Part shown: positions 17,606 to 26,665 of the stretch, piece by piece
Layout of the letters: every line of letters begins with the position of its first letter
Position numbering within the stretch: position 1 is the stretch's first letter
DNA from: Rugosimonospora acidiphila
GTDB lineage: Bacteria > Actinomycetota > Actinomycetes > Mycobacteriales > Micromonosporaceae
Direction of reading: 5' to 3'
DNA length: 64,000 nucleotides
Assembly: GCF_039543385.1 (NCBI RefSeq)
Contig: NZ_BAABJQ010000006.1
Location: forward strand, 124,001 to 188,000
Program-made: the position numbers and the translations under genes
The notes under the pieces: model-generated
Databases searched by the model: none
Seen by the model: only the letters and a program-made list of their open reading frames with translations
Told to the model about the DNA's origin: nothing

Positions 17606-18193
17606 CTACATTTCCCCGGGCTCCGCCCTCGGCTCCGGCCCCTCCGCCGAGGGCGGCCCCTGCACCGGCTCGCTGATCGGGAACAGGATCGGGGACAGCA
17701 GGTGCGGCGCGCGCTCCGGCGTCGGCCGGTTGACCATCAGCGGCCCGATCACCCGGCGCAGCCCGTCGATGAGTCCCGCGCGCTCGTCCGGGCTGAGCCA
17801 GATCGCATGCTGCCGGTAGCCGACCAGGTCGGCGGTCGGGTCGGAACCCTCCCGGTCGAGGTAGGCGTTGAACTCGGCCAGCAGCACCGCCATCGCGACC
17901 GGGAACACGCCACGGTGCTGGTCCCGGGTCGCCGACGCCGCCGTCTCCGCGTCGATCACCGCCCGTTCGCGGCGCAGCCGGTACCGGCGCTCCACGAAGC
18001 CGCGTACCCGCTGTTCGCCGTCGACCTCCAGGATGCCCTCGTCGGCGAGCAGCGCGACATGCCGGTACACCGTGGCCTTCGAGACGTCGGGCATGCGGGC
18101 GACCAGTTCCGACGTGGTGACCACACGCTCGCCCGACATCGCGTGCACGATCCGCAGCCGTACCGGGTGCAGCAGGAGGTCCACCGGATCCAT
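17606..18193 (-). CDS. winged helix-turn-helix regulator (ArsR-like)
   Basis: The 195-residue protein starts MDPVDLLLHPVRLRIVHAM and has a winged HTH over about residues 5-75 (VTTSELVARMPDVSKATVYRHVALLADEGIL), then a helical C-terminal part and a Pro/Glu-rich tail. Such regulators usually repress a divergent gene. Here the divergent neighbour is an alpha/beta hydrolase, and a perfect palindrome lies between them. The ligand is unknown. Confidence 0.85.
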   Translation of the reverse strand: MDPVDLLLHPVRLRIVHAMSGERVVTTSELVARMPDVSKATVYRHVALLADEGILEVDGEQRVRGFVERRYRLRRERAVIDAETAASATRDQHRGVFPVAMAVLLAEFNAYLDREGSDPTADLVGYRQHAIWLSPDERAGLIDGLRRVIGPLMVNRPTPERAPHLLSPILFPISEPVQGPPSAEGPEPRAEPGEM

Positions 18194-18218
18194 CGGCCCA
18201 TTGTCTCACATCTGCTAC

Positions 18219-18238
18219 TGTTCGCATCGTTGCGAACA
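18219..18238. promoter_or_regulatory. operator palindrome TGTTCGCA-N4-TGCGAACA
   Basis: A perfect 8-bp inverted repeat with spacer TCGT sits in the 77-bp gap between the HTH regulator and the divergent hydrolase, 26 bases upstream of the regulator start. It is probably the regulator's binding site and would control both genes. Confidence 0.7.
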
Positions 18239-18270
18239 TTCGACCCCGCCGCCTCGCGAAGGAGCCCACG

Positions 18271-19182
18271 ATGAACGCCCCAGTCGGAGTAGAGGTCGAG
18301 ATGACGCCCCCGCTCGGGCGCCGGTACGAGGTGGACGGGCGGCGGCTCGCGCTGCACCGGTCCGGCTCGGTCGGCCCGACCGTCGTGCTCCTGCCCGGGG
18401 CCGGCCTGGTCGGCCTCGACTTCCTGAACCTCCAGCGGGCCGCCGCCGAGTTGACCACCGGCGTGCTCTACGACCGCGCCGGCACCGGCTGGAGCGACCC
18501 GGTCGACCTGCCCCGCACCCCCACCGAGGTCGCCGAGGAACTGCGCGAACTCCTGCGCGCCGCCGCCGTACCCGGCCCGTACCTGCTGGTCGGCCACTCC
18601 CTGGGCGCGTTCTACGCCCGCCGGTACGCGCAGCTGCACCCCGGCGAGGTGGCCGGCCTGCTCCTACTCGACCCGGGCCACGAGGACCTGCCCGCGTACC
18701 TGCCGGCCGAGGCCACCGAGGCGGCCGAGCGCATGAAGCCCGACCCCAAGGCCCTGCCGGAGCTGACCGACGATCAGGTACGGGCGGCCCGCGAGCAGTA
18801 CGCCGAGCTGTACGCGCGGTGGCCGGCACACGTGCGCGAGCCGCTCATCGACTACCACCTCGCCTCGTGGCGCGTCGGCGTCGAAGAGACGGTGAACTTC
18901 GAGGGCGAGGTCTACGACGAGCTGCGCGGCGGTGGACCGCTGCCCGACGTCCCGCTCATCGTGTTCAGCGCCATGGGGCGCAACGCCTACTGGGCGCAGC
19001 ACGCGTCCGAGGAGCTGATGCGCGCGACCCACGAAGGCATCCGAGCCATGCAGGCGGCCCTGGCCGGATCGGTGCCGCGCGGCGAGCACCGGGTACTCGA
19101 CTCGGCGTCGCACGCGATCCTGCACCTCCAGGGCGAGGACGCGATCCTCCAGGCGATCCGCGACCTGCTCGGCAGGGCTTAG
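18271..19182 (+). CDS. alpha/beta hydrolase
   Basis: This 303-residue enzyme has the fold's landmarks: oxyanion loop LLPGAGLVG, YDRAGTGWSD and the nucleophile elbow GHSLG with Ser110. The acid Asp is probably in the PLIVFSA-SEELM region, and the catalytic His is in DSASHAILH. GAAGGAG precedes the ATG. The substrate is unknown. Divergence from an HTH regulator across a perfect operator suggests substrate-inducible expression. Confidence 0.85.
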   Translation: MNAPVGVEVEMTPPLGRRYEVDGRRLALHRSGSVGPTVVLLPGAGLVGLDFLNLQRAAAELTTGVLYDRAGTGWSDPVDLPRTPTEVAEELRELLRAAAVPGPYLLVGHSLGAFYARRYAQLHPGEVAGLLLLDPGHEDLPAYLPAEATEAAERMKPDPKALPELTDDQVRAAREQYAELYARWPAHVREPLIDYHLASWRVGVEETVNFEGEVYDELRGGGPLPDVPLIVFSAMGRNAYWAQHASEELMRATHEGIRAMQAALAGSVPRGEHRVLDSASHAILHLQGEDAILQAIRDLLGRA

Positions 19183-19299
19183 CGCGGCTACGGTCTTGAG
19201 GAGTGTCCATGGTCGGTTCGCGGATCGCACGGGACCGCTGACCCGCGGGTGGGCCCGAGGTGGACGCGTTGCCGGGCTGGCCATTGACTTCATGTCGGG

Positions 19300-19617
19300 T
19301 TGAGGTTCGATACCGGCCCGTGGACGCGGCTGCCCGAGCGGGTACGGGCCGATCCTTCAGTCGCGATAGTGGTCGACGAGTGCGACCTCACCACCGGCGT
19401 GACGCGTCAGGTCGTCGCCCGGGGGCGAGCCGGGATCGTGCCGTTCGACGTGCCGCGCGGGCGCCGCAAACTGGCGCGTTACCTGGGTGCCGACGAGTCG
19501 CACTGGGATCAGCGCTTCCGCCGCTACCTGTACGACGACCCGGCCGAGAAGGGCACCTCGTGGCTGCGGCTACTGCCGCGCTCCCTGGCCGCCAAGGACC
19601 TCAGCTTCACCGTCTGA
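19300..19617 (+). pseudogene. 5'-truncated PPOX/F420-type flavin-binding protein
   Basis: The sequence RVRADPSVAIVVDECDLTT, GRAGIVPFDV and YLGADESHWDQRFRRYLYDDP (given in pieces) is the second half of a pyridoxamine-phosphate-oxidase-like split barrel. The usual first half (about 40 residues with the TLRPDG-like strand) is missing, and a stop at 19285-19287 closes the frame upstream. The only start is a TTG without a good ribosome binding site. A decayed gene is the simplest reading; a short functional form cannot be excluded. Its end overlaps the convergent GNAT gene by 48 bases. Confidence 0.55.
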
Positions 19618-20091
19618 GGCCGGGGGCGCGCCGGTGGCGTACCAGTGCGCCTCGTCCGTCGAGTGGGTGCGCGCGAAGCCGGCCTTCTCCAGTACCCGCT
19701 GCGACGCCACGTTGTCCCGCAGCGTGTCGGCCACCAGCAGGCGTACCGAGCCCTGCGCGAACGCGTACCCCATCAGCCCGCGCAGCGCCTCGGTCGCGTA
19801 CCCGCGGCCCCTTGCCGACGGTACGAGCCCGTAGCCGAGCATCGCGATCCCGTCGTCGTCGGGCGGGCCGAAGAAACCGATCGTTCCGATAGCCAGTCCG
19901 GTGGCTTGCTCGACGATCACGAAGGACCCGAACACGTCGTGCGGATCCCTCAGGAACGACCGGGCCGCGTCCTGATCGTCCGGCACCGGGAACTCCTCGT
20001 GCCAGGCCCGGTCCCCGCGTTCCCCGTCGACCATGGCCTGCGCGGTATCCCGGTCCAGTGGCCGCAGTTCCAGGCGCTCCGTGGCGATCAT
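19570..20091 (-). CDS. GNAT-family N-acetyltransferase
   Basis: This 173-residue protein begins MIATERLELRPLD, the usual start of the RimJ/RimL-like branch. The acetyl-CoA pyrophosphate loop is VPSARGRGYATEALRGL, and the late helix has NVASQRVLEKAGF. It transfers an acetyl group from acetyl-CoA to an unknown amine, a protein N-terminus or a small molecule. The C-terminal 20 residues are an extra acidic tail lying over the end of the convergent PPOX remnant. Confidence 0.85.
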   Translation of the reverse strand: MIATERLELRPLDRDTAQAMVDGERGDRAWHEEFPVPDDQDAARSFLRDPHDVFGSFVIVEQATGLAIGTIGFFGPPDDDGIAMLGYGLVPSARGRGYATEALRGLMGYAFAQGSVRLLVADTLRDNVASQRVLEKAGFARTHSTDEAHWYATGAPPASDGEAEVLGGQGARQ

Positions 20092-20133
20092 GGGCCGGAA
20101 GTGTACCAGCGTCGATGCGTAACGGGCGAGCGC

Positions 20134-20829
20134 CTATTCGCGCGAGCGCCGCTCCAGGTACCCGCGGATCGCCGCCACCCGGCCGGCCAGGCCCCGCCGT
20201 TCGCTCACCGACAGCGCCAGGTCCAGCGGGGCGACCGGCACGTCGTACCCGTGCCAACGCACGTACTCCAACCGCCCGGCCGCCACCGGCCCCTGCTCGT
20301 GCGGCTCCGGCTCATCCACGTCCGGGTGCACTCCGGCGATCCACTCCAGCAGGCAGCCGGCGAAGGCCCGGCCACCCCGGTCGGCGATCCAGCCGGTCAT
20401 CGTGGTGACCGGCTCGACCAGCAGGTCGTCGAGCATGGCGCCGGCCAGTTCGGCATCGTCGACCCAGAAGTCGACATCCCCGGGCCCCACGTCGATGCCA
20501 CGGACCGCCAGCGCGGCCGAGCCGTAGAGGAACCATCGCAGCCCGGTGCCGCCGACCCGCCGCAGGAGCACGTCCAGCCCCTCAGACCATGGCACCGGCC
20601 GCAGCCGCGCGCTCTGCAGCACCATCTCTTCCAGGTGCCGGGCGAAGTTGGCGTGAATCCGGGCGACGTCTCCGGTCGCGGAGAGACGGCGGACGAAACG
20701 GCCGTCGCCGGCAGCGGCGAAGCCCATGTGCGCCAGCCGTTCCGCGTACCGAGGGTTGGTCGTGCCCACCTCGTACACGGCGCGATCCCCGCGTACCCTC
20801 ATCGAGGTCCACAGCTCGCCGGTGGCCAA
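20134..20829 (-). CDS. nucleotidyltransferase-like protein
   Basis: The TTG at 20829 is preceded by GAGGAGG four bases away, which supports this start. The 231-residue protein has GLRWFLYGSAALAVRGIDVG followed by GDVDFWVDDAE, that is the GS-x(n)-DxD pattern of the nucleotidyltransferase fold (AbiEii/MNT-like). It probably transfers a nucleotide to a protein or small molecule, but no antitoxin partner is next to it. It ends 42 bases before the GNAT gene on the same strand. Confidence 0.65.
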   Translation of the reverse strand: MATGELWTSMRVRGDRAVYEVGTTNPRYAERLAHMGFAAAGDGRFVRRLSATGDVARIHANFARHLEEMVLQSARLRPVPWSEGLDVLLRRVGGTGLRWFLYGSAALAVRGIDVGPGDVDFWVDDAELAGAMLDDLLVEPVTTMTGWIADRGGRAFAGCLLEWIAGVHPDVDEPEPHEQGPVAAGRLEYVRWHGYDVPVAPLDLALSVSERRGLAGRVAAIRGYLERRSRE

Positions 20830-21024
20830 CGCCCCTCCTCGATCGGCCGGCTCCTCATGAAGGTTACGTGCCGGCGAGCCGCCGACGGCGAGCCCCGCCC
20901 GGCCGGTAGTCGGGCCACGCCCGGAGGCGTAGTAGGGCCTGTCGGACCGGTTGGCGGCGCGGGTCCGCCGAAGGGCCGGACACGGCGTCTGATCCCCGGA
21001 GAGAATCAGAGCCGGAGGTCGGTG

Positions 21025-22200
21025 ATGGCGGCGCGTGGAACGTACGAGGCGTCGCGCCCCCTTCATGATCCGATCCCGCCCGCGTTCGTCGAGCTATTCG
21101 TCGACGTGGTCTACATCCTGGCCTTCTTCATCCTGGCCCAAGGGCTGTCGGCGAATCTGAACTGGCGTGGCGCGCTGCAGACCGCCGTCCTCCTGCTCGC
21201 GGTCATGTGGATCTGGATCCTGTCGTCGTGGCTCACCGACCTCTACGACCCCCAGCGACCGCAGATCAAGGCCCTGGTCATCGAGGTCATGTTCGGTAGC
21301 CTCCTGGCGGCGATCGCGCTACCCGCCGCGTTCGGCCGGCTCAGCGCGCTGTTCGTCGGCGCGTACGTGGCGACCATCGGCGTGACCAGCGTCGCGCTGA
21401 TCGTCCTGGCGCCGCACGCCTCGGCGACGCTGAGAACCGAGCACACCCTGTTCTGGCACGGGGTGACCTCCGTGGGATGGATCGCGGGCGCCCTGACGCA
21501 CGGCACGGGCAGGCTGGTGCTGTGGGGTGTCGCGGCGGTCACGTCGTACGCGGCATCACTGGTGGGCTGGCCCACGCCGGGGCTCGGCCGGATCCGGCTC
21601 GACGACCGGATCTTCAACGCGTGGCACCTGTTCGAACGCCACCGGCAGATCTTCCTCGTCTCGATCGGTGAGCTGATCCTCAGCATCGGACTGGGCTTCG
21701 CCAGGGCGCAGCTCGGGGTCGGTCGCGTGATCGGATACGCGGTGGTGTTCGCCAACACCGTATTGATCCTTGAGATCTACTTCTCGCGTGCCAGACAGCT
21801 GCTGGCCTCCGACACCCTCGTCACCCTGGAGAGGGTGCGCTCGGCCCTGGCCACCTCGTCGGCGCATCTGCTGATGGTGGGTGGCGTCGTGATGATTTCC
21901 GCCGCCGACGATCTCATCACCGCGGATCCGTTTGCCCGCAGGCAGGTCTCCTGGACCGTCATCATTGTCGGCGGCCCGGTCGTGGTCATGCTGGGCAGCC
22001 TGCTGTTCGACACCGTCATCGGCAGCCTACGGGCACCTCGGGTGATCGCGACGGCCGTACTGGTGGCGGTGGCACCTACGTTGTACTTCGTGCCGCCGCT
22101 CGTGGCCGCGGCGCTGACCAACCTCGTCCTGGCGGGGTGCCTGGCGACGGAGGCCGCCTTCCGGTGGCGCCGGACCCGATCGAGGACGGCGGCGACCTGA
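21025..22200 (+). CDS. LtrA-family low-temperature-requirement membrane protein
   Basis: This 391-residue protein begins behind GGAGG and has about 11 hydrophobic segments. The N-terminal block FVELFVDVVYILAFFILAQ is the LtrA signature; FNAWHLFERHRQIFLVSIGELIL is the central conserved block. The family is named for a Listeria low-temperature phenotype, but its biochemical role is unknown. It is convergent with a second LtrA gene only 62 bp away. Confidence 0.85.
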   Translation: MAARGTYEASRPLHDPIPPAFVELFVDVVYILAFFILAQGLSANLNWRGALQTAVLLLAVMWIWILSSWLTDLYDPQRPQIKALVIEVMFGSLLAAIALPAAFGRLSALFVGAYVATIGVTSVALIVLAPHASATLRTEHTLFWHGVTSVGWIAGALTHGTGRLVLWGVAAVTSYAASLVGWPTPGLGRIRLDDRIFNAWHLFERHRQIFLVSIGELILSIGLGFARAQLGVGRVIGYAVVFANTVLILEIYFSRARQLLASDTLVTLERVRSALATSSAHLLMVGGVVMISAADDLITADPFARRQVSWTVIIVGGPVVVMLGSLLFDTVIGSLRAPRVIATAVLVAVAPTLYFVPPLVAAALTNLVLAGCLATEAAFRWRRTRSRTAAT

Positions 22201-22262
22201 TCGGCCGGCTCCGGAACCCTCTCGATCACGGCCGGGTCCGGCGCGCCCGCCACGGCGGCCGG

Positions 22263-23456
22263 TCAGCGGACCGTGGGCGGCGCCGCCATCGGCGGGTGCC
22301 TCCGGATCGCGGCCACGTTCACGATCGCGACGCCGAGCAGGATCACTGCCGCGAGCCCGCCGACCGCGATCGGCGGCAGCAACTCGACCGCGGGCGCCAG
22401 CGCGGCCAACAGGATCAGCGCACCCGGTCGGGACCAGGAGACCCGGCTGAACACGAGGTAGTCGAGCAGGCCCCGGCCGATGAGGAACAGCACCGGTCCG
22501 CCGAGAATGACCGCGCCCCGGGGCGCGGACGTCCCGCCGACGGGGTGCGCGATGAGCAACTGGGCGGTGACGGCCTCGGCGAGCACGCCGGCGACCATGA
22601 TGAGATGGGCGATCCCCGCGAACTGGCCGAACCGGGAGGCGTTGAAGGACGCGGCGAACGCCTGGGACAGGAGCGTTCCGGCTCGATGGGTGTAGGTGCG
22701 CCACATCAGGGCGGTCGTCGCGAACATCACCACGAACGCGCCGAACCGATCGAGGGTGTGACTCCCGCGGCTGAGCATCAGCCCGGAGACAAAGATCACC
22801 ACCCCGAAGGCGACGATGAGCAACTGGCGGTAGCGCTCGGAGACCCGCTCCGCCTCCAGCCGCCACTCCCGCACCGCGGACCGTCCGAGTTTCGGTGCGG
22901 GCCAGCCGAGGGCGGCCGCCGTGTACTCCAGCAGTATCGCCCCGCCCCAGAGCGCGGTCCGGTGGTCGGCGGCCGTGAACGCACCGACCAGCCACAACGG
23001 CCCCGACACGCAGAACCAGAACAGGATCCGCGACATCCTGCTGCGGACATCCGCGCCGGTCGCGGAGAGCCTGAGGTACGTGCTCGCCCCCAGATGCACC
23101 GAGAGGTAGGCGATCGCGAACAGCGGCCCGCGCCCCTCGAACGCCCCGCTCACCGCCCGGCACATCACCAGGATGCCGATCATCACCCAGATGATCTGCA
23201 CCTGAATCCGCGCCCGGTCCGCGTTGAAGGTGTCCGGGACCCACGCCGTCAACATCCAGATCACCGCGAACGCCAGGAAGAGGATCAGCGTCTGACCAAC
23301 GCCGAGCCAGGTCAGGTGGCCGACCAGCCGCTGCCCGAGGACAACGAGGGCCACGACGTACACCAGGTCGAAGTACAGCTCGACGAAGCCGGGGCGGTTG
23401 AGGCGCCCCGGTTGCCGGATCTCCTCCTCGCCCCGGGCGGCGACCGATTCCCCCAT
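22263..23456 (-). CDS. LtrA-family membrane protein, second copy
   Basis: This 397-residue paralogue has the same layout, starting FVELYFDLVYVVALVVLGQRL with about 11 hydrophobic segments and the central ERVSERYRQLLIVAFGVVIF block. The conserved Glu of the LSIGE motif is absent here (VAFGVVIF), so it may differ in function from the convergent copy. The two are clearly diverged and are not a recent duplication. Confidence 0.83.
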   Translation of the reverse strand: MGESVAARGEEEIRQPGRLNRPGFVELYFDLVYVVALVVLGQRLVGHLTWLGVGQTLILFLAFAVIWMLTAWVPDTFNADRARIQVQIIWVMIGILVMCRAVSGAFEGRGPLFAIAYLSVHLGASTYLRLSATGADVRSRMSRILFWFCVSGPLWLVGAFTAADHRTALWGGAILLEYTAAALGWPAPKLGRSAVREWRLEAERVSERYRQLLIVAFGVVIFVSGLMLSRGSHTLDRFGAFVVMFATTALMWRTYTHRAGTLLSQAFAASFNASRFGQFAGIAHLIMVAGVLAEAVTAQLLIAHPVGGTSAPRGAVILGGPVLFLIGRGLLDYLVFSRVSWSRPGALILLAALAPAVELLPPIAVGGLAAVILLGVAIVNVAAIRRHPPMAAPPTVR

Positions 23457-23689
23457 ACCGTGGCCACTTCGTGGACGGACTCGATGACGCGGCCCGCGCC
23501 TCTGACCCGGTCCGCCGCCTCACGCTACCCGGGCGCGGGCATCCGGCCGGCCGGATCGATCGAATGTCACCCCCGACCCCGAGCGGCGTACGCATCCGTG
23601 CCGACGCGGCCGCCGGACCGCCATCGCCCCTGTTTCCTGGCCCGCTCGACTAGCTTTTCCTCGACGGCGGGTAAGGAAGGGCGGACGAA

Positions 23690-24550
23690 ATGGATCGCTT
23701 CACCAACGACGGGTTCACCTTCGAGGTCACCGACACGCCCCCGGCCGATGGCGACGCGGCGGGGCGGGTGGCCGTGCTGCTGCACGGCTTTCCGGAGGAC
23801 CACCACTCCTGGGACGCGGTGACTCCGGCGCTGGCCGCCGCGGGGTACCGGGTGTTGGCACCCGACCAGCGCGGCTACTCGCCCGGAGCCAGGCCGGTCC
23901 GCCGGTCCGCCTACCCGCTGTCCCGGCTGGCCGGCGACGTGCTGGCCCTGGCCGACGCGGCCGGGGCACAGCGCTTCCACCTGGTCGGCCACGACTGGGG
24001 AGCCGCCGTGGCCTGGTACCTGGCCGGTCGCCACCCGCACCGGCTGGCCTCGGTGGCCGCCCTGTCGGTGCCCCACCCCGAGGCGTTCGCGCGGGCGTTC
24101 GCCGTCAGCGACCAGGCGCTGCGGTCGTGGTACATGGCGGCGTTCCAGGTGCCGCGGCTGCCCGAACTGGTGCTCGCCCGGGGCGGCGGCGAGACCATGC
24201 GGACCGCGCTGATCCGGGCCGGCCTGGATCCGGCCAGTGCCGCCCGCTACGCCGCCCGTGCCGCCGATCCGGCCGCGATGCGTGGGCCGCTGAACTGGTA
24301 CCGGGCGCTTCCGCTGAGCCTGCGGGAACGGGTCGGCCGGATCGGGGTACCGACGCTGTTCATGTGGAGCGACGGCGACCGCTTCGTGTCCCGTACCGCG
24401 GCGGAACGGTGCGGCCGGCTGGTGAGCGGCCCGTACCGCTTCGAGGTGGTCGAGGGCGCCTCGCACTGGCTGCCCGAGGAGGTACCCGAGCGGGTGTCCG
24501 CCTCGCTCGTGCGGCATTTCGCCCGCGCCCGCGCGTTCCCCGGGCGATAG
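23690..24550 (+). CDS. alpha/beta hydrolase, epoxide hydrolase/dehalogenase-like
   Basis: This 286-residue enzyme has the oxyanion HGFPEDHHSWD, RGYSPGARP and the nucleophile elbow GHDWG with Asp102, as in epoxide hydrolases and haloalkane dehalogenases. Late motifs are MWSDGDRF and GASHWLPEEVPE with the catalytic His. The Asp nucleophile rules out a simple serine esterase. Epoxide hydrolase is the more likely role because HGFPE is typical of that group. It is a single gene. Confidence 0.85.
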   Translation: MDRFTNDGFTFEVTDTPPADGDAAGRVAVLLHGFPEDHHSWDAVTPALAAAGYRVLAPDQRGYSPGARPVRRSAYPLSRLAGDVLALADAAGAQRFHLVGHDWGAAVAWYLAGRHPHRLASVAALSVPHPEAFARAFAVSDQALRSWYMAAFQVPRLPELVLARGGGETMRTALIRAGLDPASAARYAARAADPAAMRGPLNWYRALPLSLRERVGRIGVPTLFMWSDGDRFVSRTAAERCGRLVSGPYRFEVVEGASHWLPEEVPERVSASLVRHFARARAFPGR

Positions 24551-24560
24551 GCGCGGTGGG

Positions 24561-25463
24561 TCACAGGCCGAGGCGTTGCCGGGCGAGCGCCACGAAGCCG
24601 AGCGGGGCACGATCCCAGCCGGGAATCTGGTCGGGCAGGGCGACGGCATCGGCGTCGATCAGGCAGTCCAGCGCCGGCTCGGACAGTGCCTGGCCGGTCC
24701 GGTAGGCCAGAGCGACCGCGGCGGTGAGGGCGACGAGGTCGCCGCCGTCCTCGACCAGGCGCCCGAGGTGCTGGTCGACGTCGACCCTGCCGTCGGCGGC
24801 GTGGGCGAGCGTCAGGTTCGCGCTGGCCCGCACTTCCACCCGATCGCCGGGCACGGCCAGCAGCGCGGCCAGGGTGCCGTCGGTGGGCGTGAACCAGGCC
24901 AGCAGGGCGGCCGACGTCGCGGCCACGTCGGCGTCCGGGTCGTCGAGCCAGCACCGGTACCTGTCCACGTGGTGGGCGGCCGCCTCGTACGCCCCGGCGG
25001 CCCACTGGAAGACCGCCCGGTCGGCCAGGTCGGACAGCTCGGCGTCAGAGAACGGATCGTCGTCATCGTCGTACACGCGCCGCACCACCTCGTCCAGCTG
25101 CTCCTCCGTGAGTGCGTCGCCGCCGGCGGCGAATGCCTGAGCGGGGTCGAAGGGCAGCGCGTCGTCCCGCAGGTCCCCAATCGCGATCGCGGTCAGCAGA
25201 TCCAGGATCGCGCCGCGCCCGGGCACGTGCGGATCGTCGATCAGACCGACGAGGAACGGAACCGCGTACGCGCTGGCCTGCCACCGGGTGCCCTGGTGGT
25301 ACACGTTCCCGAACAACTGCCCGAGCGCCTGCGCACGAGTGCCCGGGTCCTGGCTGCGCAGCGCCCGCAGCTGCGCGGGCACATCGGTCGCCGGCCCGTA
25401 CGCGTGGTGGAGCCGCTCCCACGGCACCCGATCCAGGCCCGAAAGCTCATGACCGCAACTCAC
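24561..25463 (-). CDS. HEAT-repeat-like protein
   Basis: The protein of about 300 residues is all-helical, with HEAT-like pairs: LRALRSQDPGTRAQALGQLF, YAVPFLVGLIDDPHVPGRGAILDLL, then an acidic VYDDDDDPF stretch and LAALLAVPGDRVEVRASANLTLAHA. Actinobacteria have many such proteins without known function; they probably mediate protein contacts. The GTG at 25463 (VSCGHELSGLDRVPWE) fits the conserved start best; an ATG at 25493 with GGGGCAGG just upstream is an alternative. It ends 11 bases from the convergent hydrolase. Confidence 0.75.
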   Translation of the reverse strand: MSCGHELSGLDRVPWERLHHAYGPATDVPAQLRALRSQDPGTRAQALGQLFGNVYHQGTRWQASAYAVPFLVGLIDDPHVPGRGAILDLLTAIAIGDLRDDALPFDPAQAFAAGGDALTEEQLDEVVRRVYDDDDDPFSDAELSDLADRAVFQWAAGAYEAAAHHVDRYRCWLDDPDADVAATSAALLAWFTPTDGTLAALLAVPGDRVEVRASANLTLAHAADGRVDVDQHLGRLVEDGGDLVALTAAVALAYRTGQALSEPALDCLIDADAVALPDQIPGWDRAPLGFVALARQRLGL

Positions 25464-25596
25464 GTGCCCGTTTCTACCCGATGACCCGACCATCCTGCCC
25501 CGGGCACCGCCGTTCCGCTGCCCAGAAACGCGAGGGATAGGTCCGGGGGCGCCGCGCGTCTGTAGTAGTGGATGATGCGCCGGAGGTGGGGTTGGT

Positions 25597-26106
25597 GTGG
25601 ACGACGAGGCGAATGCACGGTTCGGCGAGTTCGCGGCACTGCGTACGCCCGCCCTGCTGCGGGCGGCGTACCTGCTCACCGGGGACCAGCACGCCGCCGA
25701 GGATCTCGTGCAGTCGGCGCTGGCCAAGACCCTGGTTCGGTGGCGGTCGCTGCGGCACGAGGATCCCGAGGGGTACGTACGCACCGTGATGTACCGGGAG
25801 CAGGTCAGCTGGTGGCGTCGGCGCCGGTACCACCGGGAGACGCCGGTCGGCTTGCCCGCCGATCGGGCCGGGTCGGATCCCCACGAACAAACCGACCTGC
25901 GGGTATCCATGCGGGAGGCGCTTTCCCGCCTCACGCCGGCCCACCGCACGATCCTCGTGCTGCGTTACTACGAGGATCTCACCGAGACCCAGGTGGCCGC
26001 GGTGCTGAACTGTTCCGTCGGTTCGGTGCGCAGTCGCACCCATCGCGCCGTCAGCCGATTGCGGGAGATGCTCCCGGCGGCCGAATTCGCGGAGTTGAGG
26101 CCATGA
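25597..26106 (+). CDS. ECF sigma factor, SigE-family type
   Basis: This 169-residue protein has region 2 (RTPALLRAAYLLTGDQHAAEDLVQSALAKTLVRW) and region 4 (LTPAHRTILVLRYYEDLTETQVAAVLNCSVGSVRSRTHRAVSRLR), joined by a short linker, so it is a two-domain ECF sigma factor of the actinobacterial SigE-like subfamily. GTG start at 25597. Its stop overlaps the next ATG (ATGA), which codes a membrane protein that may act as its anti-sigma factor. Confidence 0.88.
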   Translation: MDDEANARFGEFAALRTPALLRAAYLLTGDQHAAEDLVQSALAKTLVRWRSLRHEDPEGYVRTVMYREQVSWWRRRRYHRETPVGLPADRAGSDPHEQTDLRVSMREALSRLTPAHRTILVLRYYEDLTETQVAAVLNCSVGSVRSRTHRAVSRLREMLPAAEFAELRP

Positions 26107-26651
26107 CCACGCCATTCGACGACCTCATCCGGACCACTCTTTCAGAGATCGCCGAGGAGGCTCTCCCCATGAATCTGACGTCCGGCGCGCACGACCGGGT
26201 CCGGCGGCGGCGCACCACGCTGGCCGTGCTGACCGCGACCGCCGCGGTGGCGGCCATCATGATTGGTACCCCGCTGGCGCTCGCCGCCACCGGCGGTGGC
26301 CAAGCGCCCGCCGCACCCGCACCGACCGCCCCGGCCAACGCGCCCTCCCCCGCGTCCGCGCCCCCGACGCCTGTCCCCAGCGGTTCGGCGTCGACCCCGC
26401 AGACTCCGACGCCAAGCTCCAAGGGCCCGGCCGGCGGCGCGCCGTCCGCGTCTCCCATCCCGGCCGGCCCAGGCAACGGTCCGGTCGCGGGCAACAGCTC
26501 GGTGCCGGGCAACGGTCCAGGCGCGGGCAACGGTTCGGCCGCGGGCAACGGTTCGGCCGCGGGCATCGGTTCAGGCCCGGGCAACAGCTCAGTCGCGGGC
26601 AACGGCCCTGGCGGCGGCGTCCTGCCGCCGTCGCCGTACCCGACCAACTGA
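26103..26651 (+). CDS. putative membrane-anchored anti-sigma/partner protein
   Basis: The 182-residue protein has a short cytoplasmic N-terminus (about 1-38, FDDLIRTTLSEIAEEALP), one membrane segment (about 39-62, LAVLTATAAVAAIMIG) and an extracytoplasmic tail of about 120 residues: Pro/Ala/Thr-rich, then eight imperfect GN-x-S/P-x-A-G units. It lacks a zinc anti-sigma (HxxxCxxC) motif. Translational overlap with the ECF sigma gene suggests it controls that sigma, but this rests on position only. The Gly/Asn tail could span the wall. Confidence 0.65.
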   Translation: MTTPFDDLIRTTLSEIAEEALPMNLTSGAHDRVRRRRTTLAVLTATAAVAAIMIGTPLALAATGGGQAPAAPAPTAPANAPSPASAPPTPVPSGSASTPQTPTPSSKGPAGGAPSASPIPAGPGNGPVAGNSSVPGNGPGAGNGSAAGNGSAAGIGSGPGNSSVAGNGPGGGVLPPSPYPTN

Positions 26652-26665
26652 GCCCACACCGCTCG

